From Plutella xylostella (lineage: Eukaryota; Arthropoda; Insecta; Lepidoptera; Plutellidae): DNA of 64,000 nt. Shown here piece by piece: positions 12,356 to 22,690 of the stretch (position 1 is the first letter of the stretch; each line of letters begins with the position of its first letter). The stretch lies in NCBI RefSeq assembly GCF_932276165.1, contig NC_064004.1, forward strand, positions 816,001 to 880,000. The letters run 5' to 3'. The notes beneath the pieces are model-generated. The model saw only the letters and a list, made by a program, of their open reading frames with translations. It did not search any database and was not told the DNA's origin. Made by a program: the position numbers and the translations under genes.

Positions 12356-15300
12356 GAACTCACTAGTCACACAACGGGAGAGCATCATAGCGTTGATATA
12401 AAGATTGATTCAGTTCACTGCTCTCTCGGCTCAAAACTATTAAAGGACAAGACATTTAAGAATGAATTTAAAGTGGTACATCAGAATATTCAGAGTCTTT
12501 CTTCTAAATTGTTAGAAATAGAACTATTTTCGGAAAAATTTAACATTGATTGTTTATGTATCACAGAACATTGGTTAGACGAGAATAAAATGATGTTCCA
12601 ATTGAAAAATTACAAACTTATAAGCTGTTTTAACAGAAAGTGCAACGAGCATGGCGGGTCACTTATATTTCTTAAAGAAAATTGTAAATGTAAAGAACGA
12701 AAGGACATAGTAGCTCTTTCTGTTAAACACCATATAGAAATTTCATGTGCAGAGCTAAACAAGTATATAATAGTATGTACCTACAGGCCACCTACTGGTG
12801 ATTTCATTACCTTTGAGACTGTCATGGAGGATGTTCTAAGGTTAGCTTCCAATAGTAAAAAGGAAGTAATAGTGTGTGGTGACTTTAATGTTGACCTATT
12901 AGGTGACTCTCCTAATATGTCGAAATTACTGTTACTTTTTAAATCATTTAATCTTTTTAATGTCTTTCTGGAACCAACTAGGATTACATCCACGTCGGCC
13001 ACTTGTCTAGATAACATATTTTGTAACTGTGAGTTTAAAGACAGTAGTGTGATAAATTGTCTGAGGTCAGACCACAGTGGGCAGACCATTACCTTAGTAA
13101 ACACTGACAAGAAAAATAAAACTAAGGTTAGATGCAGACCGATTACTACAAAGAAAATTGACAATTACTTGAAGAAACTAGACGAAAAACTTCCGAGGGT
13201 TAAAGTAGATTGCAATTCTAATGAGATGTATACTAACTTATTTAAGATAATAGCTGATGAGTTTGAGAGTAATTTTGAAACGAAGGAAGTTTTGATAGAC
13301 AATAAAATTAAATTTTGTGACTGGGCTACAGATGGTATTCGCAAAAGCAGGGCGACATTATATGATCTGTATGAGATGAAAACATTCATACTCCGCCCTG
13401 ACTTTCAATCTTATGTGAAGAAATATAGCAAAATGTACAAATGTGTCTGTCACTGTGCGAAGACAATTTTTATTAATAACAAGATTAAAGACTCGGCTAA
13501 CAAATCTAAGGCCATTTGGAATATTATTAATAACGAAACGGGGAAGAATCGAACACGCGAGACTAATTTATCTTTAAAGGTAGGCAATGACATAATAACA
13601 TCAAATGACGAGGTGGCGAGAGTTTTTGAAGAGTTTTTTACGAACATTCCTTTAGAGACTACTTGCAACCTAGATTCTTCAGCTACATTAGCTGAAACCC
13701 TGATGAAGGAGAACGCACCTTCAACCGATAAGGAATTTAAATTCAGATATATAAATACATTAACTATTATAAAAACATTTAAGTCCTTAAATATGAAGAA
13801 AACTGAAGACTTGTGGGGAATGTCAGTTAAATTTGTTCTTTCTATTATTAATAAAATCGCCCCAATTTTGGCTAACATTTTTAATAAATGTATCGCTGAA
13901 GGTGTGTTCCCAGATCTTATGAAATTGAGTAAAATTATACCTCTGTTCAAGAGTGGGGATATGGAGGACCCTGCAAATTTCAGGCCTGTCTCGGTTCTTC
14001 CAGTTTTGAGTAAAATATTTGAGAGGATCATACTCAGTCAGATGCTTTTGCATTTCAATGAAGCTCGACTGTTTCATAGCCAGCAGTATGGTTTTACAAA
14101 AGGCAAATCAACAACCGATGCCGGTACTGCGTTAATTAAGCACATATTTGACGCCTGGGAAGACCATCACGATGCTATTGGAGTCTTCTGTGATCTGTCG
14201 AAGGCGTTTGATTGTGTGGACCATCAGACTTTAATTTCGAAACTGAGATACTATGGAATAGGAGGAAAGGCTTTAGATTTGATAGCTTCATATTTAGACA
14301 AGAGGCAACAAAGGGTCGATATTAATAATACTAAATCACAGGGGGCTCATGTAAAGATAGGCGTCCCTCAAGGATCTATTCTAGGACCATTTTTATTCCT
14401 CATTTATATTAATGACTTGCCTTTTATGGTTGAAAAATTGACTAATATAGTTTTATTTGCTGACGATACTTCTTTGCTTTTTAAAGTTAAAAGAAGTGAA
14501 AATATTTTTTATGAAATTAATTCTATTCTATCTGACATACACGATTGGTTTACCGTAAATAATCTTTTATTGAATTCTAAGAAAACGAAATGTATTAAAT
14601 TTACACTGCCGAATGTTAGACAATGCGATACTAACATTATTCTAGATGGGAATAAATTGGACCTAGTTAATGATACTGTCTTTCTTGGTATGACTATAGA
14701 TTCAAAGTTACAATGGGGACCTCACATTGCCAAATTGGCTGGAAGGTTGAGCTCGGCAGCTTTTGCTGTACGGAAAATTAGACAACTGACCGACGTTGAA
14801 ACCACCAGATTAGTTTACTTTAGTTATTTCCACAGCTTATTGTCGTATGGAATTTTGCTTTGGGGTAGAGCCGCTGATATTGAGACTATATTTGTATTAC
14901 AGAAAAGAGCCATCCGCTCTATATACAAACTTGGTTCCAGGGATTCATTGAGAGAACTATTTAAAGAAATTAACATCCTTACAGTTCCATGTCAGTTCAT
15001 TTTTTCCAATTTAATGTATGTACGAAAGAATATTTCAACTTTTGATACAATTGGCAGTAATCATGACATTAATACTAGGAACAAGCATAAGCTGGCTTTT
15101 CCAGCGATGCGTCTGGCGAAAGTTAATAAATCGTTTTTAGGGTACTGTATTAGATTTTATAATAAGCTTCCAGCAGAAGTTGCTCAAATGCCAGAGAATA
15201 AGTTTAAGTGTTACATTAAAGAGAAACTCAGTAAAAAAGCTTATTATAGAATTGATGATTACTTAGAGGACGTTAATGCATGGCTGTGATAAGTAGTTAG

Positions 15301-15540
15301 CTCTGCTCATATTATTATAATAATAATAATTAAGCTTATATGTATTGTATACCAACTAGTTTTAAGTCTTTTTTTGAAAAGATGGCTCAGGAGTTTCTTG
15401 CCTCCGTTCTTCTCCTTAGACAGAAAGAGCCCCCCCTTATCCGAACGGAGAGTAATTTGTAAAAATTGACGTTCATCAGAAAATTTTATATTTGTACGAT
15501 GAATAAAAAATTTTGACTTTGACTTTGACTTTGACTTAGT
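12356..15540 (+). mobile_element. Non-LTR retrotransposon, probably 5'-truncated
   Basis: It spans an open endonuclease/reverse transcriptase frame, a short 3' untranslated part with AATAAA near 15501, and a tail of repeated TTTGAC. No first reading frame (ORF1) is visible upstream, and the second frame is open back to a TAA at 12353 without an ATG, which suggests truncation near 12356. It is inserted in the hAT element. Clade (jockey/CR1-like) is a guess from the overall layout. Confidence 0.8.
12473..15289 (+). CDS. LINE endonuclease/reverse transcriptase, uninterrupted
   Basis: About 938 codons without a stop. The N-terminal part is an APE-type endonuclease (HQNIQSLSSK, ITEHWL, YRPPTGD, GDFNVDL, SDHSGQ). 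The central part is a reverse transcriptase (FRPVSVLPVLSKIFE, QYGFTKGKSTTDA, DLSKAFDCVDH, GVPQGSILGP, LFADDTS with the catalytic Asp pair). The C-terminal part continues to WGRAADIETIFVLQKRA and ends NAWL. The frame extends upstream of 12473 without ATG, so the true start is lost or uses another codon. It would copy LINE RNA into the genome by target-primed reverse transcription. The open frame implies recent insertion. Confidence 0.85.
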   Translation: MVHQNIQSLSSKLLEIELFSEKFNIDCLCITEHWLDENKMMFQLKNYKLISCFNRKCNEHGGSLIFLKENCKCKERKDIVALSVKHHIEISCAELNKYIIVCTYRPPTGDFITFETVMEDVLRLASNSKKEVIVCGDFNVDLLGDSPNMSKLLLLFKSFNLFNVFLEPTRITSTSATCLDNIFCNCEFKDSSVINCLRSDHSGQTITLVNTDKKNKTKVRCRPITTKKIDNYLKKLDEKLPRVKVDCNSNEMYTNLFKIIADEFESNFETKEVLIDNKIKFCDWATDGIRKSRATLYDLYEMKTFILRPDFQSYVKKYSKMYKCVCHCAKTIFINNKIKDSANKSKAIWNIINNETGKNRTRETNLSLKVGNDIITSNDEVARVFEEFFTNIPLETTCNLDSSATLAETLMKENAPSTDKEFKFRYINTLTIIKTFKSLNMKKTEDLWGMSVKFVLSIINKIAPILANIFNKCIAEGVFPDLMKLSKIIPLFKSGDMEDPANFRPVSVLPVLSKIFERIILSQMLLHFNEARLFHSQQYGFTKGKSTTDAGTALIKHIFDAWEDHHDAIGVFCDLSKAFDCVDHQTLISKLRYYGIGGKALDLIASYLDKRQQRVDINNTKSQGAHVKIGVPQGSILGPFLFLIYINDLPFMVEKLTNIVLFADDTSLLFKVKRSENIFYEINSILSDIHDWFTVNNLLLNSKKTKCIKFTLPNVRQCDTNIILDGNKLDLVNDTVFLGMTIDSKLQWGPHIAKLAGRLSSAAFAVRKIRQLTDVETTRLVYFSYFHSLLSYGILLWGRAADIETIFVLQKRAIRSIYKLGSRDSLRELFKEINILTVPCQFIFSNLMYVRKNISTFDTIGSNHDINTRNKHKLAFPAMRLAKVNKSFLGYCIRFYNKLPAEVAQMPENKFKCYIKEKLSKKAYYRIDDYLEDVNAWL

Positions 15541-16103
15541 TGTGATTAAATGTCGGGTGGTAGCGCGAGTCATCCTTCCGAGGCTCAGACTGCATGTGGC
15601 TTGGGATAGTGCTAAGTATTCTGAAGCTGAAGCAACAGTGACATCGACATCATGGAGAAAATAATACTACAATTCTACCTACCTACGTCACTTTCACATT
15701 TCGTTAGCCTCACAGAATAACATATTGTGATCTGAGTGTGTTCTGAGGGTTTGAAAGTTGGTACAACCCCAGACAACGCCATCTATTTCTCCAAAAAGGA
15801 ACTTTTTTTTTTTAACAAACGCCTCATTAGAAAAAAAACAATTTGAAAATAATTGTAATTTGTAAATTGTTTGTTGTTATTTATAACCTTTTTATAAGTT
15901 ACCTTCTTAATGACATTTTAGGTCTTTACTTTATCATTTGGTATTGGTATTACATATTTATAATGATGAATCTTTCGAGTTCGAATCCGCTCGGCAAATC
16001 TCGGAACAAAATTGAGACTGAGTTCCGATCAAGTTCCGATACGCACTGAAGTCGTGTTCAGTGTCACTGTCAGCCTTATTATTATATTTTGTGAGAACTG
16101 TTA

Positions 16104-16347
16104 AGGAGTCTACACACCAAACCCGCCGACACAGCCCGGCGGCTTGGTGTCGGCGACCCAAACCCGCCAACCCGCCAACATGTGTCATGGGGCTGTGTCG
16201 GTGAGGTCGGCGGCAAGAAATCAGTACAACTTTTTTAGTACTTGCACGCGCGGGTACGAGTCGCCGACATGATTCTTGAAACAAAGTCGCCGACACCAAG
16301 CCGCCGGGCTGTGTCGGCGGGTCGGCGGGTTTGGTGTGTAGACTCCT
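16104..16347. mobile_element. PIF/Harbinger-like MITE with long inverted repeats
   Basis: Starts AGGAGTCTACACACC and ends GGTGTGTAGACTCCT. The inverted repeats reach about 55 bp and include CGCCGACACAGCCCGGCGGC. It is flanked by TTA at 16101-16103 and 16348-16350. A 3-bp TTA target duplication fits the Harbinger group. No coding sequence. Confidence 0.8.
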
Positions 16348-16399
16348 TTACACACTCAGAAACCGTACCGCACAATCTGTCGTAACAGTTACGGGGCTA

Positions 16400-16760
16400 A
16401 ATAAAGTGTCATCATCATCATCATCATGACCCATCACGTCCTCACTGCTGGGGCACGGGTCTCCTTCCAATGAAGGAAGGGGTTTAGTTAGGTCTAGTCC
16501 ACCACGCTGTCCTAGTGCGGGTTTGTGGACCCCAACACAAGCAAGCTTGAGCTGAGAAAGTTGTCGGGTACCAAGTGGGCAACCCGACGGTCAGATATTT
16601 TCAAGCTGCCCGAAGGCCTCTGACAAGGCTTAATGACTGCTGCCGAAGCAGCAACCGGGACCCACGGCTTGACGTGCCGTCCGAAGCAAGGAAGCGCCCA
16701 GAAAAAAAACCTCTTGAAATTGGTCACACATCCGACTGACCGTGCTATGTGTTGCTTAAC
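16400..16760 (+). mobile_element. LINE fragment
   Basis: A (CAT)n run is followed by CACTGCTGGGGCACGGGTCT and CTCCTTCCAATGAAGGAAGG, then GACCCACGGCTTGACG. The same blocks occur in reverse at 42838-43075 and partly at 24940-25055. It is a piece of a common lepidopteran LINE without an intact frame. Confidence 0.55.
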
Positions 16761-16983
16761 CTCAGTTATCAGTTATGATCACTGAAGCTAGCTCGACTAC
16801 GGACTACAAAAAGTGTAACTACTTTACAAAAAAAAACTGCGTCTAGTATTGGCTAGTCCGTTTCGGAATGCGCCTAGAACAGCATACCATACAAATGGCG
16901 CCAAATTTGAACACCAACTGAATATTCGCATTCGCATTCGCGAATGTTCAAAAACACACATTCGTTACATCACTAGAATCGAG

Positions 16984-17797
16984 TAGGTAGACCTTAGGTA
17001 GACCATGTAGTTGGTCTATGAGGTAGACACACATGGCTGTGATGATATTTCGTAAGGTAATAAAATAATTGAAACCACTTGTATTAAAGTTTGCATATAA
17101 TAATAATTTACTTTAAATATATTTTACGCTATGTTTAATAAAAAATACTGATTAATAAGATCTAAACAATGACATTGCGATGTTCTAATTATTGCTTACA
17201 TCTAATGAGAATTCGTTATTATAATCTATAAATACTTTTATAAAATAACTAACCCATAATTTAATAATTAATAGTTACTTATTCATAAAATACAATTGTA
17301 TATTACTAACATTAATGGAATATTTACAATCATAAAGTAAAAGAGAAAACACTTTTATCAAAATTAAAATGCACATTTCACATTTGAGTAATATATGAGA
17401 TTCAAGTAAATTGCTTATCATTATTCGTAATCTCAGCTTCTAACAATATTTTTTAAAAACGTATAACCACAATATCTTTTTCTTCTAGTGCCTCTCCACT
17501 ACTGGAGGTTGGCGGTCAGCTCTGCATATTCCACAATATGAGGCTTTTAAATACCTTGAAACATGGTTTAAACTATTTTGTGATATTACTGGCTACATTA
17601 TATTCTCACTGGGCAACAGTTTTCCATGGAGTATTTCTTACAAATATTAAAGCCGGGTTTTCAGGATAACAGTATATTACATGTTCAGTCCGAGTGTGCG
17701 TCAAAATAGCAGAACCAACTCTGGTTTTCGATTTTTATATAATTTAACAGTTAAGTTTCACTATCCAGCCCCTACCTTCATTACACATAACATCTTA
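16984..17797. other. AT-rich gene-free stretch
   Basis: No gene and no clear repeat apart from a LINE scrap at 17487-17525 (CCTCTCCACTACTGGAGGTT). It is 3' flank of ZF3, which runs toward it on the minus strand. Confidence 0.4.
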
Positions 17798-17970
17798 GGC
17801 CCGGGTCTCCTATTTACGCCGCAGGTCGCGTCACGATGCTCACTATAGAAATGTACTGATGCGGTCTCCCTCACACGCCGACGTTCGCGCGTAGACGTAG
17901 TGAGTATCGTGACGCGGCCTACGGCGGTGACACTTGACGCGACCTACGGAGTAAATAGGAGACCCGGGCC
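17798..17970. mobile_element. Harbinger-like MITE in the 3' flank of ZF3
   Basis: Starts GGCCCGGGTCTCCTATTTAC and ends GTAAATAGGAGACCCGGGCC. It is flanked by TTA at 17795-17797 and 17971-17973. A second, inner inverted pair is GTCGCGTCACGAT and ATCGTGACGCGGC. It begins 44 bp past the ZF3 stop, so it is probably in that gene's 3' UTR. Confidence 0.8.
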
Positions 17971-18014
17971 TTAATCTTACCTGCCACACACAAGCCTCTA
18001 CGCACAAACAACGC

Positions 18015-21000
18015 TTAAAAATAACACCCCTCAATCTCACATTCAGGATGATGGCTCTTTATATGAGATTTCAAACTAGCATTCTGTATAAAAGCTTGCC
18101 CGCAGATATGACACCTGTACCTGCGGTCATTCGTGTGTGTCCGTATGTGATACTGTAAAGACTTTAATCTCGGATAACTTTTCTCGCAATATTCACACCG
18201 GAAGTTTCTCTCGCCAGTATGAGTGGCCATGTGCTCTTTCAACCGCGACGGTAAGTAAAATCTTTGTTCGCAGTATTCACACTGATGTCGCAAAACTTTT
18301 TGATGGTTTCTCCTTTGGTGTTCGGTTAAGGTTTTCTGTCGATTGTAAACCTTATCACATAAGTTGCAAGGGTAGACTCTTTTCTGGCCGTGCGCGTCTG
18401 TTAAATGCTTGTTTTTGAGCGCGTAAGACATAAAACACTCGTCGCATCGCGGACACCGAATTATAGCTTTTTTCTTATGCACAATATCTACATGCATATC
18501 CTTATAATGGTTAGATTTGAATACTTTTCCGCATATTTCACACGTGTGTTTCTCATCGTCTTTATGCCTTTTTAAATGCGCATCTAACCTTGGCTTCTCT
18601 AAAAAGCACATGCCGCAAACATCGCACGTATAATTCGAGAAATGCTCGACCATGTGCGTGTTCAAACCATTGAAGTCCTCAAACACATCACTGCACATTA
18701 CACATGTAAGGTTATTCCATGTCAATTTATACAGTAACAATTTATCTGGAGCCTCAGAATATATCTTTTTGCCATGCACTTGTTCTATATGCGTTTTAAA
18801 AGTATTTATATCATCAATTTTCTCCGTACAAAGCCGGCAGTCTATTCTAGTAATATCTAACTTGGGCATCTTTTTATACCCCATTAGAAGTTGGAATGGT
18901 TTAGTGTCATGAGTGATGGTGTGTTCACGTAAATCCTCCGGTTTAGGATAATAGTCCTTACAGTAGTAGCAATAGTAGTTGTTTCTGCGGTTCTTGAATG
19001 GCACTACGTATGAATTTTCTATGATATTCAGTAAGTTTTCTTCGGCCATGTAGTCGAGGTCCCGTTCTGTCGTGTCCTTCTTTTCTAGTTGTTTTTTGAA
19101 TAGCTTCGGTTGTTTTTTCGTTGTGGCTGTGGAATAAGGAGTAAAAATATTATTGAAGAAAGTAATTAAAATATCACTAGCACTTTTATTCAAATGGAAA
19201 AAGTGTACTAATTTATTCCATAAGTCTCTCATTCACTGAAAGGTTGTCTGCTCACTTAGTAATGAAATTTATGTAGTGTGTTTTTCAATAAAGTCACATT
19301 GTAGGTACTTTATTTTAATTAGCTCATTAGAGTAATTACAGAGATTGACATTGTGAAAATTGTAGGCATTATCCAGACATTGTGAAACAGGCCCTAATGG
19401 TGTATTTGGGACCTACAAAATCAGCACCACAGACTAATGAATAGTGCCTAAGTAAGTTGCCCACAGCAACGCACATTTACATTTATTCTTCAACATAAAA
19501 AAATCACAGCTCACCTTTCGCAACTTTCGCCGTCTTTTTCTTCGCCTTCGTGATTTTCCCATTCTTGCTAGTCTTCGTCTTCTTCCCCACTCTCTTCTTG
19601 GCTTTCAGCGCCAGCGGCAGGTCGTCATCGTCGTCGGAGGGCGGCGGCTGCGCTGTGTCTTTCGAGAGACCGGCGTCCGGTTTCACCTCGATGTCTTCTT
19701 TTTTGGGCGATTTCACGTCTGGAAATAAGGTTATTTCAAAAATTATATATTATTAAAGTTTGATGAAATTCGGCCCATTAAGTTTAATTTAACAATATTC
19801 AAATAGATATGGAGAGTGTTGCAAAATGGGTATAAGCCAAAATAGGGTGACTTAGGGGGTCGAAAAAAAAATCCTTTCCCATAGAAACTTTGTTGGCCAC
19901 AAGATTTTTTATGGAGAACGCTTTCTTTATGAAGGACCTTTCGCCTGCCTCCCAGAGGGGTAGGCAGATACTACGGGTCTCCACGTGCCATTAGCCTGAC
20001 ATACTTTCGTTTCTAAAACTGCGTATTTAGCAGTTTACCATAAATTGGAATCAAACAGTAAATTCCTCACCTGCATCCACCCCCATGTCCCCCGCGTGGT
20101 CATCGCTCAGGTACCCCGTGGAGCGGTCATCAGCTTCCCGCGCGGAATGATGGTCGCTGGCGTCGTCTCGAGGCTCCAGCTTGGGCTCTAGGTCTAGGAG
20201 TTTCTTCTCTACGTCTGAAACTGGGTACATTTCACTTATATGATGTTTGTTTATTAATGGCTATCACGTTGACAGGTATCAATGTACTGTATAACTTTAA
20301 TTCTGGGACCACCTCTGAAATCGGGAAAATCAAAACAACTGTTACTGTTTCATAGTAAAGTTAAATACCTACTCAATCAGAATGTATTGCTGTTTTGTTA
20401 TTCCCGATATCAGAGTTGGTTATTTAAGAATCGATAACTGATGGGGTAAACATGTTCTGGATTTGAGTCTGCGAATAGGCAAATGTAGTGTGGGACTCCC
20501 TCCGGCTAGATGGGGTGACGACTAGGGAAATGTGGCTGGTTATGATCGGATGCCGAAAGCTATAAGTAGAACGCATCCAGTGGCGTGCTTCGGGAGAGGC
20601 CTACGTCCAGCAGTGGAATGCTATAGGCTGATGATGATGAAGTTTGAAAATGGGGATGAAGTCCTGGGAATAAATCTAAACTGACTGGGTGATAAGTCAA
20701 TGCCAGCGAAGCAACTGCAAAAACTAGTATTATTGTATTGGAACACCCTGTATAAGCTCACCGTGGCCGTCCAGCTCGTCCCGGTACTGCAGCCGGGCTT
20801 GCAAGAACACTTCCTCACTCTGAAGCACCTGGAAAGAGAATGAAAGATAAGTAAAGAAAAATGAATAAATACATGAATATACTCAACTGCTGAAACTTGT
20901 TAGATAAAGCTGATGGTAATGAATTACCTACTATCTGCACTTTTATCATAGGATTTATGAATAAATAACATGTAAATTTCAGTAGTATTACCTTTATTAA

Positions 21001-22094
21001 AGCCAAAATCTATATAAATAAGATTATCAATTTAGCTTCTTTAATTTTAACATGCAATTAACTGTAAGTGAGAAAGTGAAAATGATAAAAAGTCTTTGTA
21101 AAATTACATTTACATGCAACTGACCTGTCTGCGGAAGCTGGAGGCATCTCGCAGCCGCACCACGCAGGTGGCGCACACACCACAGTCACGCTCGCTGTCG
21201 TCCGTGTGGGACAGCTGTGGAGTAGGGTGAGGGAATTATGATTATTACTAGCTGTTCTTCTGAGCTTCACTTTACCTTAAAAAGTTTTCCCATGGGAATT
21301 CCGAACAATACAAATTAGCCTATAATATGTTAATCCAAGGGATCCACATGTATAAAGTTCTAACATTGAAGTCTGTTTTATTTTGTATAAGTAAAGCTCA
21401 AAGAGTTAAAAGTTTTGGTACCTCATAAGTTTTGCCATTATGGCCTATGTTCATGTGAACTAGGAACCCCAGTAAAAATTATTATTACTCAGTTTAGCAT
21501 CTATTATCTTAATTAATTAGCTACTGTTCAACCCAAATCAATAATATGTAGTTATAGAGATGAATATATCATGAATAAAAGTTAACAAAACAAATAGGTA
21601 GCAATACATCTATTCTATTCTGTTCTCTGTAGGGGTGTAAGTACCTGCACCTGGCTCTCTCAAATGGAACCTTTGTGCATATCCCTAGGGTCTAAACTGC
21701 CTCCTAAGCTTGGAGCATTTCCCACCACGCTGGTAGGCAATAGTAGTAGTAATACATCTCTGAAGACTTTTTTGCCAGTGTTCTATGACAGTAGATAGGC
21801 TTGTATTCAATCCAACCTTAGTTTTAACATTTAGAACAGTGAAGATCTTTGCCGACACACTCCATTGAAGCATAAGATTCAAGATAGCTAACATATCCAT
21901 ACAGAATGTTTATAAACATATTTATACAGTGTACTCACTAATATTCCGAAGCAGTCCATGATCATGTCGGAGTACACCTCCCGCTGGTCCATCCAGGTGT
22001 ACTCCGCTGTGAGTATTCTACATTTCTTTATAGATCTGCAACACCGACATAGCCCTGGGTCAATTAACGGCCCGTTATTCTTTTGCACGCTCAT
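18015..22094 (-). CDS. ZF3: ZAD and C2H2 zinc-finger protein, 590 aa
   Basis: Six minus-strand exons: 21939-22094, 21125-21214, 20762-20828, 20071-20214, 19515-19718 and 18015-19126, total 1773 bp in frame. ZAD: GLCRCCRSIKKCR (exon 1), GVCATCVVRLRDASSFRRQ (exon 2), VLQSEEVFLQ (exon 3). Here an extra intron cuts the ZAD tail, which ZF1 and ZF2 hold in one exon. Exon 4 is acidic, exon 5 has a DDDDD run then a lysine-rich stretch (KKKTAKVAK). The last exon carries ten C2H2 fingers ending YRCHICGQAFIQNASLK. That end is the closest match to the finger array at 1588-2589. Head to head with ZF4. Likely nuclear DNA-binding regulator. Confidence 0.9.
19813..19940. mobile_element. Diverged copy of the GGGTGTTGCAAAAAGGG MITE family
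   Basis: GAGTGTTGCAAAATGGGTAT at the left, followed by ATAGAAACTTTGTTGG as in the copy at 29637-29954. The right end is not seen. It lies in a ZF3 intron. Confidence 0.5.
20440..20640 (+). mobile_element. LINE 3' end
   Basis: In one frame it still reads IQWRASGEAYVQQWNAIG then stops, followed by TGATGATGATGA. This is a typical C-terminal end of a lepidopteran LINE. Further copies of the tail lie near 39355-39425 and 42745-42830. Confidence 0.6.
21245..21320 (-). repeat. Fragment of an ACTAGCTGTTC-ended interspersed repeat
   Basis: ACTAGCTGTTCTTCTGAGCT and AGTTTTCCCATGGGAATTCC match, in reverse, the end of the longer copy at 27995-28207. Also seen at 34258-34340. Confidence 0.5.
21612..21745 (-). 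mobile_element. SINE fragment
   Basis: TTCTCTGTAGGGGTGTAAGT, TCTCTCAAATGGAACCTTTG and CACCACGCTGG match the reverse of the full SINE at 42095-42442. The tRNA-like head is absent. Confidence 0.65.
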
Positions 22095-22690
22095 TTTTAC
22101 ACTGTGATGAATGAAGAAGGTATTTCCGCGCAGAAAGCTGGCAGAAAAGCCGACGATTTAAGACAGGCTATTGAGGAATTTGTAAAACAAATCCGTAGAA
22201 ATTTGGATACAAACAAAATGCATCCATTTTCAATACATTGCACGACACAGATAAAAAAATAAAAGTCAAGAAATTCCATTTATTTCCAAAGTTGTTCTGT
22301 GATGATTGTTTTAGAAGCGGTCTACTCCCGATAATTTATCACTTCACAGACATTCTAACTTATAACGTCCCTTTTTGCGTCGGAGTTAGAGGATAATCAA
22401 ATATTCAAATGAAACTTACAACATAGTTACGTAATCTTCTATCAGTTTTTCCACTCTCCCAACAGAGGAGCCATACTAATGTCAGATAAATAATCGTAAG
22501 TTTGTGCCCGGCCTAAAATCCATAACCTTTTTCTGAGCTCTTCCTTGTCTGTGGCGTTGGCGTCACTTTTGCGACTCGTGTCGGCGTCCATTTTTCGAAT
22601 GCTGTCATTTTGATTTCTTCTTTTGGTGATCGGTGATTGTTCTGAATCTAAATTCGATAAAATTTTGTTTTTAGTGTCCAAAACAAAACA
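22095..22690. promoter_or_regulatory. Shared upstream region of ZF3 and ZF4 (head to head)
   Basis: The two start codons are 596 bp apart and point away from each other, so both promoters must lie here, or at least be very close. On the minus strand an AG at 22102-22103 (CATCACAG, just before the ZF3 ATG) and a GTAAGT at 22414-22419 could bound a 5' UTR intron of ZF3. No TATA box was identified. The arrangement is seen directly; shared control is inference. Confidence 0.5.
22442..22681 (-). other. Possible small reading frame in the ZF3/ZF4 upstream region
   Basis: A 79-codon frame (MDTKNKILSNLDSEQ ... MAPLLGEWKN) starts 10 bp from the ZF4 ATG on the opposite strand. It resembles no family that I recognise. 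It ends 18 bp before a GTAAGT, so it could lie in a ZF3 5' UTR exon. It may also be chance. Confidence 0.2.

Larger units (their letters stand above)
12156..16975. mobile_element. hAT-type element split by later insertions
   Basis: The left end TAGTGATGTAACGAAT and the right end ATTCGTTACATCACTA are inverted copies. The flanks carry the same 8-bp sequence GAATCGAG (12148-12155 and 16976-16983). An 8-bp duplication with such ends is the mark of the hAT superfamily. Just inside both ends are repeats of ATTCGC. No hAT transposase frame is seen, so the element was non-autonomous. Its present 4.8 kb comes from a LINE (12356-15540), a Harbinger-type MITE (16104-16347) and a LINE scrap (16400-16760) inside it. 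Confidence 0.85.

Noticed and set aside
13450..14031. 193-codon minus-strand frame inside the LINE
   Set aside because: Antisense of the reverse transcriptase frame, which has clear catalytic motifs.
16400..16425. Short direct repeats as a possible CRISPR array
   Set aside because: A (CAT)n microsatellite at a LINE fragment; the finger array at 1588-2589 was also considered, but its units are protein-coding and this is animal DNA.
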